In this document: piece by piece, positions 22,367-34,129 of the stretch
Layout of the letters: every line of letters starts with the position of its first letter
How positions within the stretch are numbered: the first letter of the stretch is position 1
Assembly: GCA_024734495.1 (NCBI GenBank)
Contig: JALMQS010000841.1
Coordinates: 1,622,749 to 1,686,748, forward strand
DNA: 64,000 bases
Reading direction: 5' to 3'
DNA from: Forficula auricularia
Lineage: Eukaryota; Arthropoda; Insecta; Dermaptera; Forficulidae
Program-made: the position numbers and the translations under genes
Notes under the pieces: generated by a model
What the model saw: the letters and a program-made list of their open reading frames with translations, nothing else
Database searches by the model: none
What the model was told of the DNA's origin: nothing

Positions 22367-24047
22367 ATACACCATTCTCTCTGAACAGAATTGTAAATTC
22401 AAAATAAACAAAATTCTTAATTTTCGGGCTTTTTCTTGAAATTCATATAAATATTCATAAAAGGAATTAGATTTGAATGTGATAACTTTTACTGGTAAGT
22501 TATATAAGCTTCAATTGATGATAATAAAAATATGAGGATATATATTAGCTTTAAAGCACTAGAAAATTTTCGAATGGATTCAATAATAAAATACCGCTCA
22601 GCGTACGAATTGATAAATAGAGTATTGGTTACATGGTCTAGCTACTTAAGCTGAATAATATTAATGGAGAAAGTAGATAAATTACCTGGAGAATGGAGGG
22701 TGGCCCGGGCACAATAGCTCACTCAGTCACTTACTTAACGACTGAAAAGAATGGACGACACATGGCCTCTTATATTACTTTTCAACTATTCCACGAAAGC
22801 GTTTACTTGTTTGGATCTTTTTATTTTTATTGTCAAATGTAATCAGGAAAAAAATTACCTTTCTTTGTTTTATTTCTTTTTCTAATTCTAATATAGTATA
22901 TATGTATCAGTGGCGTGCGGTCCATGGATGCTGTGGATGCGGCGCGTAATTTCAAACGTCTAGAGTATTTTCATAAATAAAATAAGGTCGACTTCAAATT
23001 TTTAGGAGGATCTTTAAATTTTCAAATATTTCTACAAAAACAATTTTTTGTTTTGAAAAGGATAGATATTAGTTCTCGAAAGGAAATAAAATTGTTGCAT
23101 GGTTTCAAGGGGCAATTAAAATGAATGGTTTTCCGAAAAGTGTGGGGATAGAAGGTTTGAAGTGCCAGTCTATCTTCCAGTTCAAGCATGTCAAAGACTA
23201 GTCCAGACGAGTTTTAATAGTAAAAATGGTTCTCGCTGATGAACTATTAAAATAGTAATAATACAAAAAAAGGAATAAATAAAGATGATTCGAGAATCTT
23301 TGGACTAATCCATTTTTAATAACTCTCAATATATTAGATCGGAAATAACTAAGAGTGCTCTAAACAAGTCATAGCTGGCTTATAGCAAATAATTAGGATA
23401 AATTTAAGATTTTCTTATAAGACAGGCTGATTCATTGTGGAAGATGGTCCATTTCCATCTCAGGGACTGTAGAGTTTAAGTCACAAGAATTAATTTCAGA
23501 CTCCTACTCACCCACACAATGCAGTATTCGTTTGGGGCGAAGGTCCCAAAATTTATATTTTTTAAATCTAATATTAAATGAAAAATAACTAAGATGATGC
23601 AGTATTCGATGAAATTCGCAAAAGAAAGCGATGATTAAAATAAAATTTCAAAAAATGAAGGTTTTTTTTGGAACATCAGTACTATAGGTTTATTGTTGAA
23701 ATATCTCAAAAGTGTTATTTTCATTTTTTCAAAATTCGACTCCTGAACCGAAAAATGGGAGATTTTTGATTTTGGGGTCTTAAACACAAAAGACTTCCTA
23801 GCTTCTCTTTTTTTAACTCATGAAGTTCACTTTTGGGATATATGTGTCTTTTTCAAATTAATAAAAAAACAGTTTAGAAGCCCTTTTTTAAATTTTACAC
23901 CATCGGGGGGTCCAGAGAGCAGGAAGAGGCTTGGTGGACTGGTGAGTGATCGGAGGGCGTCATGGTAGGTTTTGTGGGATGAAGGGTAATCAGAGGCAGG
24001 GGTGGGGAGTGGGTTTATGGGATTTTCAAACATTTAATACCATTAGA
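22367..24047. other. No gene recognised
   Basis: AT-rich with scattered short frames, such as a minus frame at 23827-24033 lacking domain resemblance. Partial transposon-like words (CAGTGGCGTGCGGTCC at about 22908) suggest a hAT-like left end whose partner I cannot find. Confidence 0.4.
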
Positions 24048-24055
24048 TACTAACC

Positions 24056-24217
24056 CGAGGGGTGAACCAGCGACCTAATATCGTTTACAACTACTTCCAC
24101 TTTCCCTTTCATTTACAAATATTTCCGAAAAATTCCAGTACTTTACTAAAATACTAAAATAATTTCACATAATTCCAAAGACGTGTACACCTAATTTCAA
24201 TTGGGGTTCACCCCTCG
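24056..24217. mobile_element. hAT MITE, CGAGGGGTGAACC family
   Basis: It has the family TIR, two GTGTACAC-type boxes and near-perfect TSDs TACTAACC (24048-24055) and TAGTAACC (24218-24225), one mismatch. Confidence 0.88.
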
Positions 24218-24278
24218 TAGTAACCGAACAAACGCATCCGTCAATTCATTTATCACTATGACTTCCTAAGACTGTGAG

Positions 24279-24400
24279 ACTGGAACTCGTTTTCCCGGCT
24301 ACATATAACCTTCAGTCTTTCAAGATCCAAAAGGCACCCCGACCCAATCGCTGAAATGTCTTCTTCTTTTCACGACAGAACAACTACAGAGGTTGTAACT
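24279..24400 (+). repeat. Probable decayed Jockey-like 3' fragment
   Basis: GGAACTCGTTTTCCCGGCTAC..ACCTTCAGTCTTTCAAGA aligns by eye with the WNSLPA..NLQ-FK end of the Jockey ORF seen elsewhere in the window, especially the variant at 63757-64000. No poly-A tail remains. Confidence 0.35.
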
Positions 24401-24458
24401 TTTTAGTGCAATTTTTTATTGTATTAATATTATTTTTAAAAATATTTAATCAATAGAT

Positions 24459-25733
24459 CAGTGTTTCCCAAAAATTTTTGTGCCAAGCCCCATCTAATCC
24501 TTTCTAAAATTCTTATGCCCCCTATGTACAATTAGTTATAAAAGACAATTTTTTTTTCTAATTTATATAGATAATAGCTGACCCGATTTAAAAAATAATA
24601 ATAGTTTTGAAAATAAATTGAAAATGCAAATAATTATAGAATAGGTATTAAAACAGTAAATGAATTATATATTACTTGTCAAAATTGTTCCCTTAACCAA
24701 AAATAATATTGACAGTTGAAAGATTTCCAAAAAGCTATTATCGGCCATCTTGTTTGTTTGCTTTTACCCTCCAGAGAGGCGCTGGCAAAATGTTTCTTAT
24801 ATGCCACAGGTGTGATATCTATAAAAACACTCGTGTATTTGAATGGAATGTTGTGTGAAAATTTCAAAGAATTCGTTGAAGAATTTTCAGAGATCCTTCA
24901 ACGTGTTTAAGCGTAACAGTACATTTTTATTTATATAGATATAGAGTTACAAAAACAAAATTTTGTTAATTAGTATTTTGTATGGTTCTACATTCATTTA
25001 AGTGTATTTTATATCTTGTTTTAGCTACTTATTATCAAATTTTGTTAACTTTATTTTTTCAAATAAAGGTAACTAATTTTGGAGATTTGTATATTTAAAC
25101 TAAAACTAAATTTAACTAGTTACTTTAAGATTTTCTGTTTTGCTCTCTTACTTTCTTCCGGGGTGTATTTTTTTGAATCCTAAGATAATTTACCGAGGGG
25201 TGATCCGTGATTGGAAGTAAGTGTACACCTCTTTGGAAGTATTTTGGAAGTACTTGGAAATATTTGGAAGTACTTGGGAATATTTGGAAGTGCTTGGATA
25301 TTTGGAAGTACTTGGAAATATTTGGAAGTACAAGTGGAAGTAGGTGTACATCATACTAGGTTCACCCCTTGTAATTTACTAATTTTAATATATTTTTTTT
25401 TTTTAATTTTAAAGGAAAAAGGGCTAAAAAAATCGTAACCAAAAATAATCTATATATGTGTTATAATTAATTTAAGATGAAGTGGAATAAAGGTAGATTA
25501 AAAAATGCATATTTAAATGTATATTGTATATGACACATTTTTCCCACCGCAAAATAACATATTTTTTCCATTTTAAAAATTTTTCTTGAAAATGTGTTAT
25601 ATGCTTCTAAAATTGAAATAAATAAAAATAAGACACAAATACATACCACTAGGTCGAGCCCATTTTCGAATTGCCCCCCTTAACAATCAAAATGCCCCTC
25701 TGTGCGGCGTGGGCCTCACTTTGGGAAACTCTG
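24459..25733. mobile_element. hAT transposon, about 1.3 kb, with nested MITE
   Basis: The ends CAGTGTTTCCCAAAA and TTTGGGAAACTCTG form TIRs with one mismatch. Flanks CAATAGAT / AATTAGAT match at 6 of 8. A frame at 24716-24910 ends NFKEFVEEFSEILQRV and may be a transposase remnant, but I cannot confirm a domain. The MITE 25194-25371 lies inside. Confidence 0.75.
25194..25371. mobile_element. hAT MITE, CGAGGGGTGAACC family, with internal minisatellite
   Basis: Perfect 8-bp TSD TAATTTAC (25186-25193 and 25372-25379). The right TIR is slightly decayed (CACCCCTTG). The centre is expanded by a tandem repeat of TATTTGGAAGTACTTGGA-like units (about 25245-25330), which explains its larger size and the open frame over it. 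Confidence 0.9.
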
Positions 25734-25741
25734 AATTAGAT

Positions 25742-26744
25742 AGTTAATTCAAAAAAGAAAACCGTACCGAGTATTGAAAAGTTTTCATGTTTTCCTTCAA
25801 TTCTATTTATTCAAAACAAAATGATTTACATTTATATACATTTTTCAAATAAAAAAAAAAAAAAAAAAACGTAGTGAAAAATCATGGAGCGTTTTTGAAA
25901 ATTCTATTATCATTTATATTAAAAGACAACGATTTAAAAGTTAAAATTCTAAGTCGTTATCCATTTTTTTTTAATATAAATGTTAATTTTAAGCCCATGC
26001 TTTTTAAAAGTTTCGACATTACCAATGCCAATTTTTCTTATTCACGCAAGGATAAATAATAAAGTCTTTTTGTAATTTATAACCAAGATCAAATGTTTGC
26101 AAATATTGACGGTTCACTTGCTTAAATATTAACAAAACAAACAGTATCCCTTTAAGCTTTAGCTTTAAAGATGATAATAATTTTTTTAATATTTTTCAAA
26201 AATATAAAAAATGTTATCAGATTGTTGTGCTAATCAAAAAGTTTATCAAGTGCCCTTGTTTTTCCCAATGTATTGTTTGTTCTCTGCATGCGATTTAATC
26301 AAATGAATAAAGAGCAAAAAGGTCAACAGCACTTAGCCTTTGATATTAAATAGACAAGCAACAACAACAAACAACCAGGTAAAACGGTTTGTTAATTTCA
26401 TTCCAAGTTTATTTGGCTACTAATTCAATATTAGGACAGTTGACCAAATAATAATTAGATCAAAGTCGCTAAAAATATATACGGAAGTAGACAATTTCCG
26501 GATTGAAATGATTAACAGAATATTTTCCATTACAATAATTAAGTATATGACTAGTGGACTATTTTAAAATTAAAACTGATGCTAAATAGGAAATAGAATA
26601 GGGAAGGGGAAATTAATGGATACATTTCTATTTGAAGGGCACTTTGTAAAGTATACACTCAGAAATGAGATCCACCCCTTATAAAAATACTTTAACTTGA
26701 ATTAATGTATCTATAATTCTAGATATATTTTTACTTTCACATTT
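25742..26744. other. No gene recognised
   Basis: AT-rich, with an A-run at 25851-25869. No bounded element or plausible exon. Confidence 0.4.
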
Positions 26745-26755
26745 ATCTATATCTA

Positions 26756-26797
<42 letters not shown>
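26745..26797. repeat. (ATCT)n microsatellite abutting a Helitron 5' end
   Basis: About thirteen ATCT/TATC units run directly into the Helitron start TCTATATATATAAAATAG. The same arrangement occurs at 52184-52298. Confidence 0.9.
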
Positions 26798-26802
<5 letters not shown>

Positions 26803-27111
26803 ATATATAAAATAGAAAAGTATGTGGATATATATGTATGTGGAAACGATCTGATTGGCCAGTGCATAGCCAATGCCAAAGCGTTAAATTATTAGAACGA
26901 TTCTGATTGGTCAGATAGTGATCGTGCTTTTAGGCAATGTGTTAAATAAATCTTTCCTCTATTCTTCCTTATTTTTGAATCAATTTCATTCAGCACATTC
27001 TTTCGATACTTACAGTAAGATTTTAAATTTCAATTATTAAATTGGTATGAACGAGACGCTCCCCGCCAGGGGCTAGTGACGAGCGCGGCCGAAGGCCCGG
27101 TCGTCAGCTAG
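26798..27111 (+). mobile_element. Non-autonomous Helitron, family A
   Basis: 5' TCTATATATATAAAATAG; interior words CTGATTGGCCAGTGCATAGC and GGTATGAACGAGACGCTCCC; 3' hairpin GCGGCCGAAGGCCCGG, then CGTCAGCTAG and host T. Nearly identical to 52299-52610. Non-coding. Confidence 0.88.
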
Positions 27112-27262
27112 TATGTATATAAAATGGAAAAGTATGTATATATGTTTATATGATCCAAATGATGTGATTGGCCAGTGCATAGCCAATGACAAAGCGTTAA
27201 ATTATTAGAACGATTCTGATTGGTCAGATAGCGATCGGTAGCCAATGCGTTAAATAAATATT
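27112..27262 (+). mobile_element. Helitron family A, 5' portion, head-to-tail with the previous copy
   Basis: It starts immediately after the CTAG of the upstream copy with TATAAAATGGAAAAGTATG. It follows the family through the GATTGGTCAGATAG block and stops around TTAAATAAATATTTAAAAA, without hairpin or CTAG end. Confidence 0.75.
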
Positions 27263-27334
27263 TAAAAAAAACTTTTGGTCGTCTCGAGATTGTGTCCGCC
27301 AGAGCAACCCGCCCGAGGGCCTAGGTGCAATAAT

Positions 27335-27645
27335 GTGAACAATTGCGATCGCCTGTCTGAGTCCTAACTCTTTGAGATCTTGTATCTCAGAGATGAAAAA
27401 GTTAATTTTATTTTGTGACATCTAGGTGGAAGGAATCGATGCCCTTAATATTTGGAAACCGGATTTAGGACATAAACCCGGATATTGTGGTCCCCAGAGG
27501 CCAAAAGGTGACCAAAAATTCATTGGTCAGTGCGTACGTACGTACCTCCGTAAGTATGCATGTACTCTCCTGCATTTCGCAACCATAAGTCTCAGAGCTA
27601 CGAAATTCGAAACTTAAGCTCGATATAGGCTAAAAGGGGTACAAC
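27335..27645 (+). repeat. Repeat family X fragment
   Basis: TTGCGATCGCCTGTCTGAGT, TGGAAGGAATCGATGCCCTT, a GTACGTACGTACC run, CATAAGTCTCAGAGCTACG and TCGATATAGGC follow the family order. The end hairpin is missing. Confidence 0.7.
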
Positions 27646-28329
27646 ATACTTTGAAACGAGTTTTATATATATATATTCATGTGTTAGATGAGTCCGAATG
27701 TATATATCTTTTATCTATGTTTATATCTATGACCTGTCAATTACATCTATACTTATATTGTTTTATGGTATCAATCTAGAAAGAAAAATTCTACTATGTC
27801 TCAGTTATTTTTATCTTTATTTCAACCAATGTTGTTCTAGCCAATTGAGGTGAGTCTTATGTAATAGTAATGTTGTTTTTGTGATATTTGTGATTTTGGT
27901 TGTACCTGAATATTTAGTTGATTTTGTGAAGACTTCGCCTAATTGATTTTTGTTCTTGTTTGCAGTACTTGAACAAGTCTCGAGAGAGACGAAACGTTGT
28001 ACAAAAATTGAAGAAGAACTTCAATAAAAAACTTTGTCCAATAAACTGATATTCTATTACATTTAATATTAATTTTTGTTTTTGTTTTTATGTTTTTTTT
28101 TTTATTTTATTGTAATATTATTGTATTTATTTATTATTTTTTCTTTTAATGTGTTAATCGCATTGCACAGTTGTGGGGCGCTGTTGGTGCTCCCAACACT
28201 CTGGCCGCTGTTCTCGAGTTGTGATCTATTGTCGCCCATATATGGATGTATTCTAATTAATAGCCAAAACATCTGGCGCTATTATTTTGTAGGCTGACGA
28301 GGAGTTGCATTATTACCTATTTATAAAAA
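27646..28329. other. No gene; GAAACGTTG motif
   Basis: AT-rich. GTCTCGAGAGAGACGAAACG at 27977-27996 places a GTCTC/GAGAC hairpin directly before GAAACG, like the other stem motifs. The T-rich frame 28076-28297 looks like chance reading of low-complexity DNA. Confidence 0.4.
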
Positions 28330-28420
28330 AAAACTGCTTTTTTTTTTTTTTTTTTTAATGCAATCGTTTTCTTTTCTGTAAAGGGCTGCCCCCTCTGCGT
28401 GGTGCAATAAATCATCATCA
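28330..28420 (-). mobile_element. Jockey-like 3' UTR variant with poly-A
   Basis: On the minus strand, CAGAGGGGGCAGCCCTTTAC..AACGATTGCATT is followed by a long A-run (T-run at 28338-28357 on +), matching the family's CGATTGCATT-A(n) ending. It is strongly truncated. Confidence 0.5.
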
Positions 28421-28810
28421 GTCATTGAAATCGGAACATCGGAAGTTGACATTTACATGAAATATTTTTTTTTCCTAACAACGGCAATAACGATTTTTAT
28501 TTTAAATTGGTGTACTTATCAAGTCTCATGCGTTATTATAATTGTGTATAAATTTTAATCTGATTGAAATAAAGGAAGGGGAGGGAGTGTAAATTAGGAG
28601 GTCGTGTGGTGACCACACCAGTTGATTTTAATATACATTTTTAAATAATAAAAAAATATATATAATTGATATATTGTTTATGTATGAAACTTGTAAAATT
28701 ATAATTAAATTCAAAAAAATCACATAACTGGAAGGATGAGTGAAGTCATAGTTGACTCGTGGGAATAGTTTTACGGTGAGATAAAGATTTTAGATTCAGG
28801 GTCAGCTAGA
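28421..28810. other. No gene; family X hairpin at 28600-28632
   Basis: GTCGTGTGGTGACCACACC then AGTTGATTTTA is the terminal hairpin of repeat family X, without the rest of the element. Otherwise nothing was recognised. Confidence 0.45.
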
Positions 28811-28880
28811 TCAAGCAGGTTTGGCCAACCTGCGGGCCGCATTTGCCCCGCGGCTGAGTCACTTGCGGTCCGCATTCATA
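28811..28880. mobile_element. hAT left-end remnant
   Basis: CAGGTTTGGCCAACCTGCGG and GCCGCATTTGCCCCGCGG resemble the end of the hAT family whose transposase remnant lies at 40640-41165 (AGGGGTGGCCAAC and GCGGCCCGCAAGC). No matching right end was found nearby. Confidence 0.5.
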
Positions 28881-29094
28881 TACTATATATGACGAATTGT
28901 GTTTTGTATCAGGAATTTCAATATATATTTTAAAGCGCATTAAAGTAATTAAAAGAAATAAGGTTCCGTAAAGTTTTTTTTTACTTTACCATTCAGGGTA
29001 TGGTCAGGGATCAGATTAAAATCGGTTTGCAGCGAGTCGGGCTTGAACTTAAATGAAAAATAACATATTAAATCAGTTTGAGGTTGATGGTATT

Positions 29095-29255
29095 TCACAG
29101 TAAGGAAAAGCTAAAAATAAATAGAGTTAAAAAATCTAAATATTGACTGTGTCAATGTAAACTACTAATGATGGGCGAATTACCCGAAATATTGAAATTT
29201 TTAACTCCTTGTTTCAACTATATTTATTTTTTACTTTTTCCTTACTATGAAAAAC
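29095..29255. repeat. Imperfect palindrome with stem motif
   Basis: CAGTAAGGAAAAGCTAAAAA and its inverse (TTTTTACTTTTTCCTTACT) enclose CTAATGATGGGCGAATTACC followed by CGAAATATT, a diverged version of the CTGAAGATGGG..CCCGAAAT motif at 19798 and 53033. Confidence 0.6.
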
Positions 29256-29484
29256 CAGCAATCTCAAAAACGCATGATAATTTAACAAAATATTTATCAA
29301 CCAACACCGCTTCCCCTATGTTTGATTAATTTAGTTCTTGATAGAAATTGGATTGGAATAAAAACCATCTAAAGGGGTCTTCCAAGGGCTTAAATTTAAT
29401 GAGAATTATTTTTTTTTTAAATTAGCTTATTCTACGCAATGCGATTTTTATAAGTACCTATACCTAACACATTTTAATTTTTTT

Positions 29485-29955
29485 ATTTTTACTTTCACAT
29501 TTATATTCATAGAATATAATTGGGAAGTATTGCGATGGCCTGTCTGAGTCCTGACTCTTTGTACTTGTCTTTATACTTTTCTCATTTTCTAGTTCAACTT
29601 TATTGCTCGATTTTTCTCTGTAGTATAATTACTTTCGCATTTATATTCTATAGAATATAGTAATGTGAAGTATTGAGATCGCCTGACGGGATCCTGACTC
29701 TTGTATCTCAGAAATGAAAAAAGTTAATTTCATTTTGTAACTTCTAGGTGGAAGGAATCGATGCCCTTAATAGTTGGGAATTGCGTTTGGGACATAAAAC
29801 CGGAAATTGTGGTCCCCAGAGGCCAAAAAGGGGCCTAAAATCCATTGGTCAGTGCGTACTTATGTACGTATGTTCATATGTATGTACCCCCTGCGTTTCG
29901 CAACCATAAGTCTCAGGGATTAGAAAGTCGTGTGGTGAACACACCAGTTGATTTT
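29485..29955 (+). repeat. Repeat family X, near-complete with partial 5' duplication
   Basis: ACTTTCACATTTATATTCAT begins it. The 5' part is repeated from about 29632 (ACTTTCGCATTTATATTC), and the copy then runs to the end hairpin GTCGTGTGGTGAACACACC at 29925-29945. It is the best + strand copy of the family. Confidence 0.7.
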
Positions 29956-31249
29956 TTTTTCGACCACTTCTCAAAATAAATATCCAATTAAAATTTTAAA
30001 ACGATATTTAATTTCGGGGAAAATACTTGTATGTTGTATTATTTGTTCGGGTTCAATAAATAATTATAATTAATTATGTGTGATTTGACTAAAATTTCAA
30101 CTCTTAGTTATTAAGGTAGTTCTTTCACAAATGCAAAAATTCAAGAAGTCTTTGAAACTTGGAATATAAGTCATTAAAACCATAATACACACACTGTTAA
30201 AATTTGAAGACGATTTATCACACCAAACATGAAATAATTGCAATTAAAAATGACATTTTTTACATATGGTATATTGGGAAAGGGTGGGGATATTACAATT
30301 ATTTTATTTTTTTTCATTGAAGGATATTCACCATCATGATAAAAAACTAATATTTGTTAGAATAATATATTCTGAGGTGCTTAAAAAAAAAAATTGAAAT
30401 TATTTACCTCTTAGTTTTGATAAAAAAGAAAAAAACACATTTGGGCGATTATTTTTAGTGGAGGGGATATAAGATCAATGGCTTGGAAACGATCCGGGAA
30501 AGTATGTGTCTATCCATATAGAGATTTCGTAGTGTGAGAGTACAGTCACGTTAAAAAAACAACCTAAAATTTTAGTTCCGTTCATATTTATAGAGTGGTT
30601 ACGAGGCTAAAACTTTTTGTGTAGATTGTCGCTAAAGAACCTCCTTAATTAAAAAAATTAAAAAAAAAAACAATTTATTGACTCATTTCCTATAATTATT
30701 TATGTTAAATAACCACAAATAAAATTACTACTTCTACTTTATGGTACTTAAATGATAATTTTAGTTTTTATCTTGCTAAAAAAAATAAAAAATATTACTT
30801 CATTAATATTACTTGGGCTTAAAATAGCTTAATGAATCCTTGTGAAAAAGAAAACATAACGAAGAAGATACGGATACCACTTATGACGAGTCTAATTAAT
30901 GAGTGTGTCAAGGATTTCGTATAAAAGCAAGCTCGTCTCGTGAATTAATAAGAAGCACCTGAGTGCTAGGCAACCACAACGGCAGCGCAGCTTTAACGGC
31001 TGCATCGGGATTAATTAGAGTCCAAAGGAAAAGTATTGGTTTGACAAATGGGATTATATCTCATGGGAAGGATACATGGACAAGGGGAAATATTTAATAA
31101 AGTGCTTGGCTCGGTTTTAGAATTATTCACTGTCAGTAAAATGGAGTGACATTTCGATTGGGATACGAAATTACATTTTAGTGACAATAGCTAAAATGGT
31201 ATATTTTTGGGGTAAAAAAAAATCAATAATTTCTTTTTTGTAAATTATA
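29956..31249. other. Apparently single-copy AT-rich region
   Basis: No bounded element. A TATAAAAG box (30920-30927) precedes a locally less AT-rich stretch (30930-31050, with GCACCTGAGTGCTAGGCAAC and CGGCAGCGCAGC). It could be a promoter and first untranslated exon, but no coding exon follows, so this is a weak suggestion. Confidence 0.3.
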
Positions 31250-31820
31250 TCTCAACCAAAACATTCTGTGAAAAAACAGGCCAAGTTCTAAAATGTAGTG
31301 AAATCTAGTGTACAGCCAAGTTAAATTAGTCAAGAATAATTAAGTTGAGAAAATAGAAGATCTCAATATTATATTATAATCTAAGTTGAAATTTAATGAA
31401 TAAAAGTTGTAATTATATACATATATACAGTGGTGTAGCTTGTCCTAAACAAGCCCTGTATCAAAATTTGAAGGAGGGGGGCCTTCTACCCGACTGCGGT
31501 GAATATTTGCTTACACACGTCGGGGGCCCCGTATCATTGATACGGCCCATACGGCGGTAGCTACTACGCCCCTGCATATATATTAATACAAAAGAAGAAA
31601 ATTGAATCTCAACCAAAACATTATGTGAAAAACAGGTTAAGTTCGAAAAGTAGTGAAACCTAGTGTAGCCAAGTTAAATTCGCTAAGAATAATTAAGTTG
31701 AGAAAATAGATCTCTGAACTTAATTATTCTTGGCGAATTTAACTTGGCTACACACTAGATTTCACTACTTTTTCGAACTTGGCCTGTTTTTTCACAGAAT
31801 GTTTTGGTTGAGATTTCTCT
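31250..31820. repeat. Foldback with an additional direct copy
   Basis: The unit ATCTCAACCAAAACATTNTG..GTTGAGAAAATAG occurs at about 31250-31365 and 31602-31708, and inverted at 31712-31820 (CAGAATGTTTTGGTTGAGAT). The two inner copies form a palindrome of about 105-bp arms. A hAT MITE (31428-31574) separates the first copy. Confidence 0.75.
31428..31574. mobile_element. hAT MITE, CAGTGGCGTAGC-type ends
   Basis: CAGTGGTGTAGCT and AGCTACTACGCCCCTG are imperfect TIRs. The 8-bp TSD CATATATA is perfect (31420-31427 and 31575-31582). 147 bp, non-coding. Confidence 0.88.
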
Positions 31821-31928
31821 TCTTTTTGTAAGCTATGAGGAAGCCCATTGGTCCAAAGGGCTAGAATTTTTATTTTTGACCCCTCCTCTCATTTTGGGTG
31901 GTTAGTTTTTGCATTTCTAGCCTTCTGC

Positions 31929-32064
31929 AAAATCGTGTACACCTACTTCCACTTCCATTTTCATTTTCAAGTAGAAGACAATAGATTATCTAATGAATTC
32001 CAGAGTAATTTCAAATAATTCCAAAGACGGTGTACACCTAATTCCAATCGCGGTTCACCCCTCG
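31929..32064. mobile_element. hAT MITE, CGAGGGGTGAACC family, left end missing
   Basis: It starts at AAATCGTGTACACCTACTTC and continues to the intact right TIR CGGTTCACCCCTCG. Its left boundary abuts a G-rich Helitron-B-like monomer (about 31840-31926). Confidence 0.75.
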
Positions 32065-32164
32065 ATTTGACCTAAATTCATTAAATTTCGCGAGTTGATT
32101 TTGAGAATAAATTCGAACTTTCTTTCTCAAATAGACACTCATTTCCTTGCATAAAAAATAAAGT

Positions 32165-32276
32165 TTTTTTTTAATGAAATTGATGAGAGAAGGAGTTACA
32201 CCAAAGAGGTGCATCCCCTAAAGTCCCGGGTTGGCCCCTCCATCGGGAAAAGAAGTTGCTTTATGTAATCAAAATA
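32165..32276 (-). mobile_element. Diverged Jockey-like 3' UTR fragment
   Basis: On + it reads T-run, TTAATGAAATTGATGAGAG, GGAGTTACACCAAAGAGGTG, CATCCCCTAAAG and GGGTTGGCCCCTCCATCG. The last four blocks match the tail of the copy at 63757-64000, a second subfamily of the Jockey-like element. Confidence 0.65.
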
Positions 32277-32809
32277 CACTCAACAACAAAAAAAACCGAC
32301 ACTTGATAATTTTTAGATAAAATGAATAAATATAATACAATATTTAAAAAAATATTTCCATATTTTGACTAGATAGGTAATTAAAAAAATTATTTCTAAA
32401 GCTAAAATGGCATTTTAATTTTTAACTGGCTTAATAAATATGATTTTAAAAATCAGAAAATTGTAACAGCTATCTATTAAAATAAAAATAAAATATGATT
32501 AATTTAAAAAAATGTCTCTTAATATCTCGTATTTTTCCTCATATGTTGTTTTAAGAGCTTTTATACGATGAACTTATAAACAGTTTCGAAGACAAATAAA
32601 AAATGATCGATTTTCATTAAATTAATATTTTTTTCGATATAATATTAAGTTTCTATGAATTAGTCGAAAGTGTTAACTTTTTAAATTATGTCTATTTTTA
32701 TTCAATAAATTTTGGTTCGGTTATTTTATAAGAAAATTCATTTTAATTCATTTTATCAAGAAAGAAAAAAAATTTATCAAGTGTCCGGTTTTTTTGCTGT
32801 TGAGTGTAT
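32277..32809. mobile_element. Tc1/mariner-like non-autonomous element
   Basis: TIRs CACTCAACAACAAAAAAAAC and CACTCAACAGCAAAAAAACC (right end inverted) extend to GACACTTGATAA, about 33 bp. TA lies on both sides (32275-32276 and 32810-32811). 533 bp, with no D,D,D transposase frame left. Confidence 0.85.
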
Positions 32810-34129
32810 AAAGCAACACTTGTATAAATTAAAATTCCATTGAAAAAGGGAGAAATTATACTGAAACGTTTGGATATTAATAATAAACATTCGAAGCTTG
32901 TTTTTTTAAAAGATTTCTAGATAGAATTGTTCAAAACAGAGACGGTTTGTTATCAATCAATTCCATTCACCGAAGTTCGCTTTTCAGTTACATCAACAAC
33001 TGATTTCAAAGGTCTTTTGTCGTTTTGTTGTTGTGACGTCAACAACTTGGTTTCCTACTTTTATCTATCCATATAGCTATAACCTAAAGAGAATCAAACT
33101 TAGAAACAATAATCATACTTGGTTCTGTTATTTCTTATAGGTTCAAATATCCGATTGGATGTTACAACAAAAAAACCCCTATAACTAAGTAAATTCGTTT
33201 GGTTGTAATCAGTGGCGTAGCCAGAAAATTTTCATGGGGGGGTCAATCCACAAAGCAAAATATTTTGTGGGAATTTTTTTACACGCTTTATATTATTAAA
33301 ACAAATAGACCAGTTAAATTGTGTTTTTACCCGGAAAGTTTTGGGTTAGTTGTAATTTCTTCGACCCTTTATGTTTTGGGCTGTGCTGAATCCGAATCTG
33401 AAGTTTGTTAAGAAAATTTCGTGATGAAACATTGTCAAAAATGCAAAAAAAGCTAAAAATTCTCATTTTTTTGCTTATAACTCGAAAACTATCAACTTTT
33501 CGTAAATAGCCTTCTTATTCAAAATGAAAGTTCATAAAATTTTCTACAAATGTCATTATTTATGTTTTTCTCCGACCAACCGTTCGGGCTCAAGCGCTAG
33601 TTGAAAATTGGCATATTTTTTCTGTTACCGCAAATCCCAAAAACTCGCACTTTTTTCGATTTTTTCCCATTTTGACCATGAAGGAGCATGTTTTCGACAA
33701 AAATTACTCTATACATTTTTAGATTAAATTAAATTAAATTTAATACAATTTAATCAAAGTTTCATTTTAATTGGAAAATGGTAATCCGTGCCGCAATGAG
33801 ATTGAAGTTTTGAAAAACTGTAATTTTTTTCAAAAAATCGCAGTTTTTCCTTCAAAAACTGAAAACCACTCATCTTAGAAACTTGATTTCTGTCTCATTC
33901 TCTAGGAAATTTTGTTGACTTGAACGTTTACTTGGACCACTAAAATAACAAGAAACCAACGAGGTTGTCTTCTCCTTGATGGAAATAAATATTTACATAT
34001 ACAGGGTGTCCGTATCACAACCGTATATAGGTCCAGAATCTAAAAAGAAATTTTTAATAAAAGTCTCATTGGTTTCGACGCATTTTTTATAAAATGGTGA
34101 AAATCGCTACCCTGCCTTAAATAATGAGA

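Noticed and set aside
24716..24910. 64-codon frame in a hAT as a transposase exon
   Set aside because: The position suits a transposase remnant, but no hAT motif is recognisable, so it was not called.
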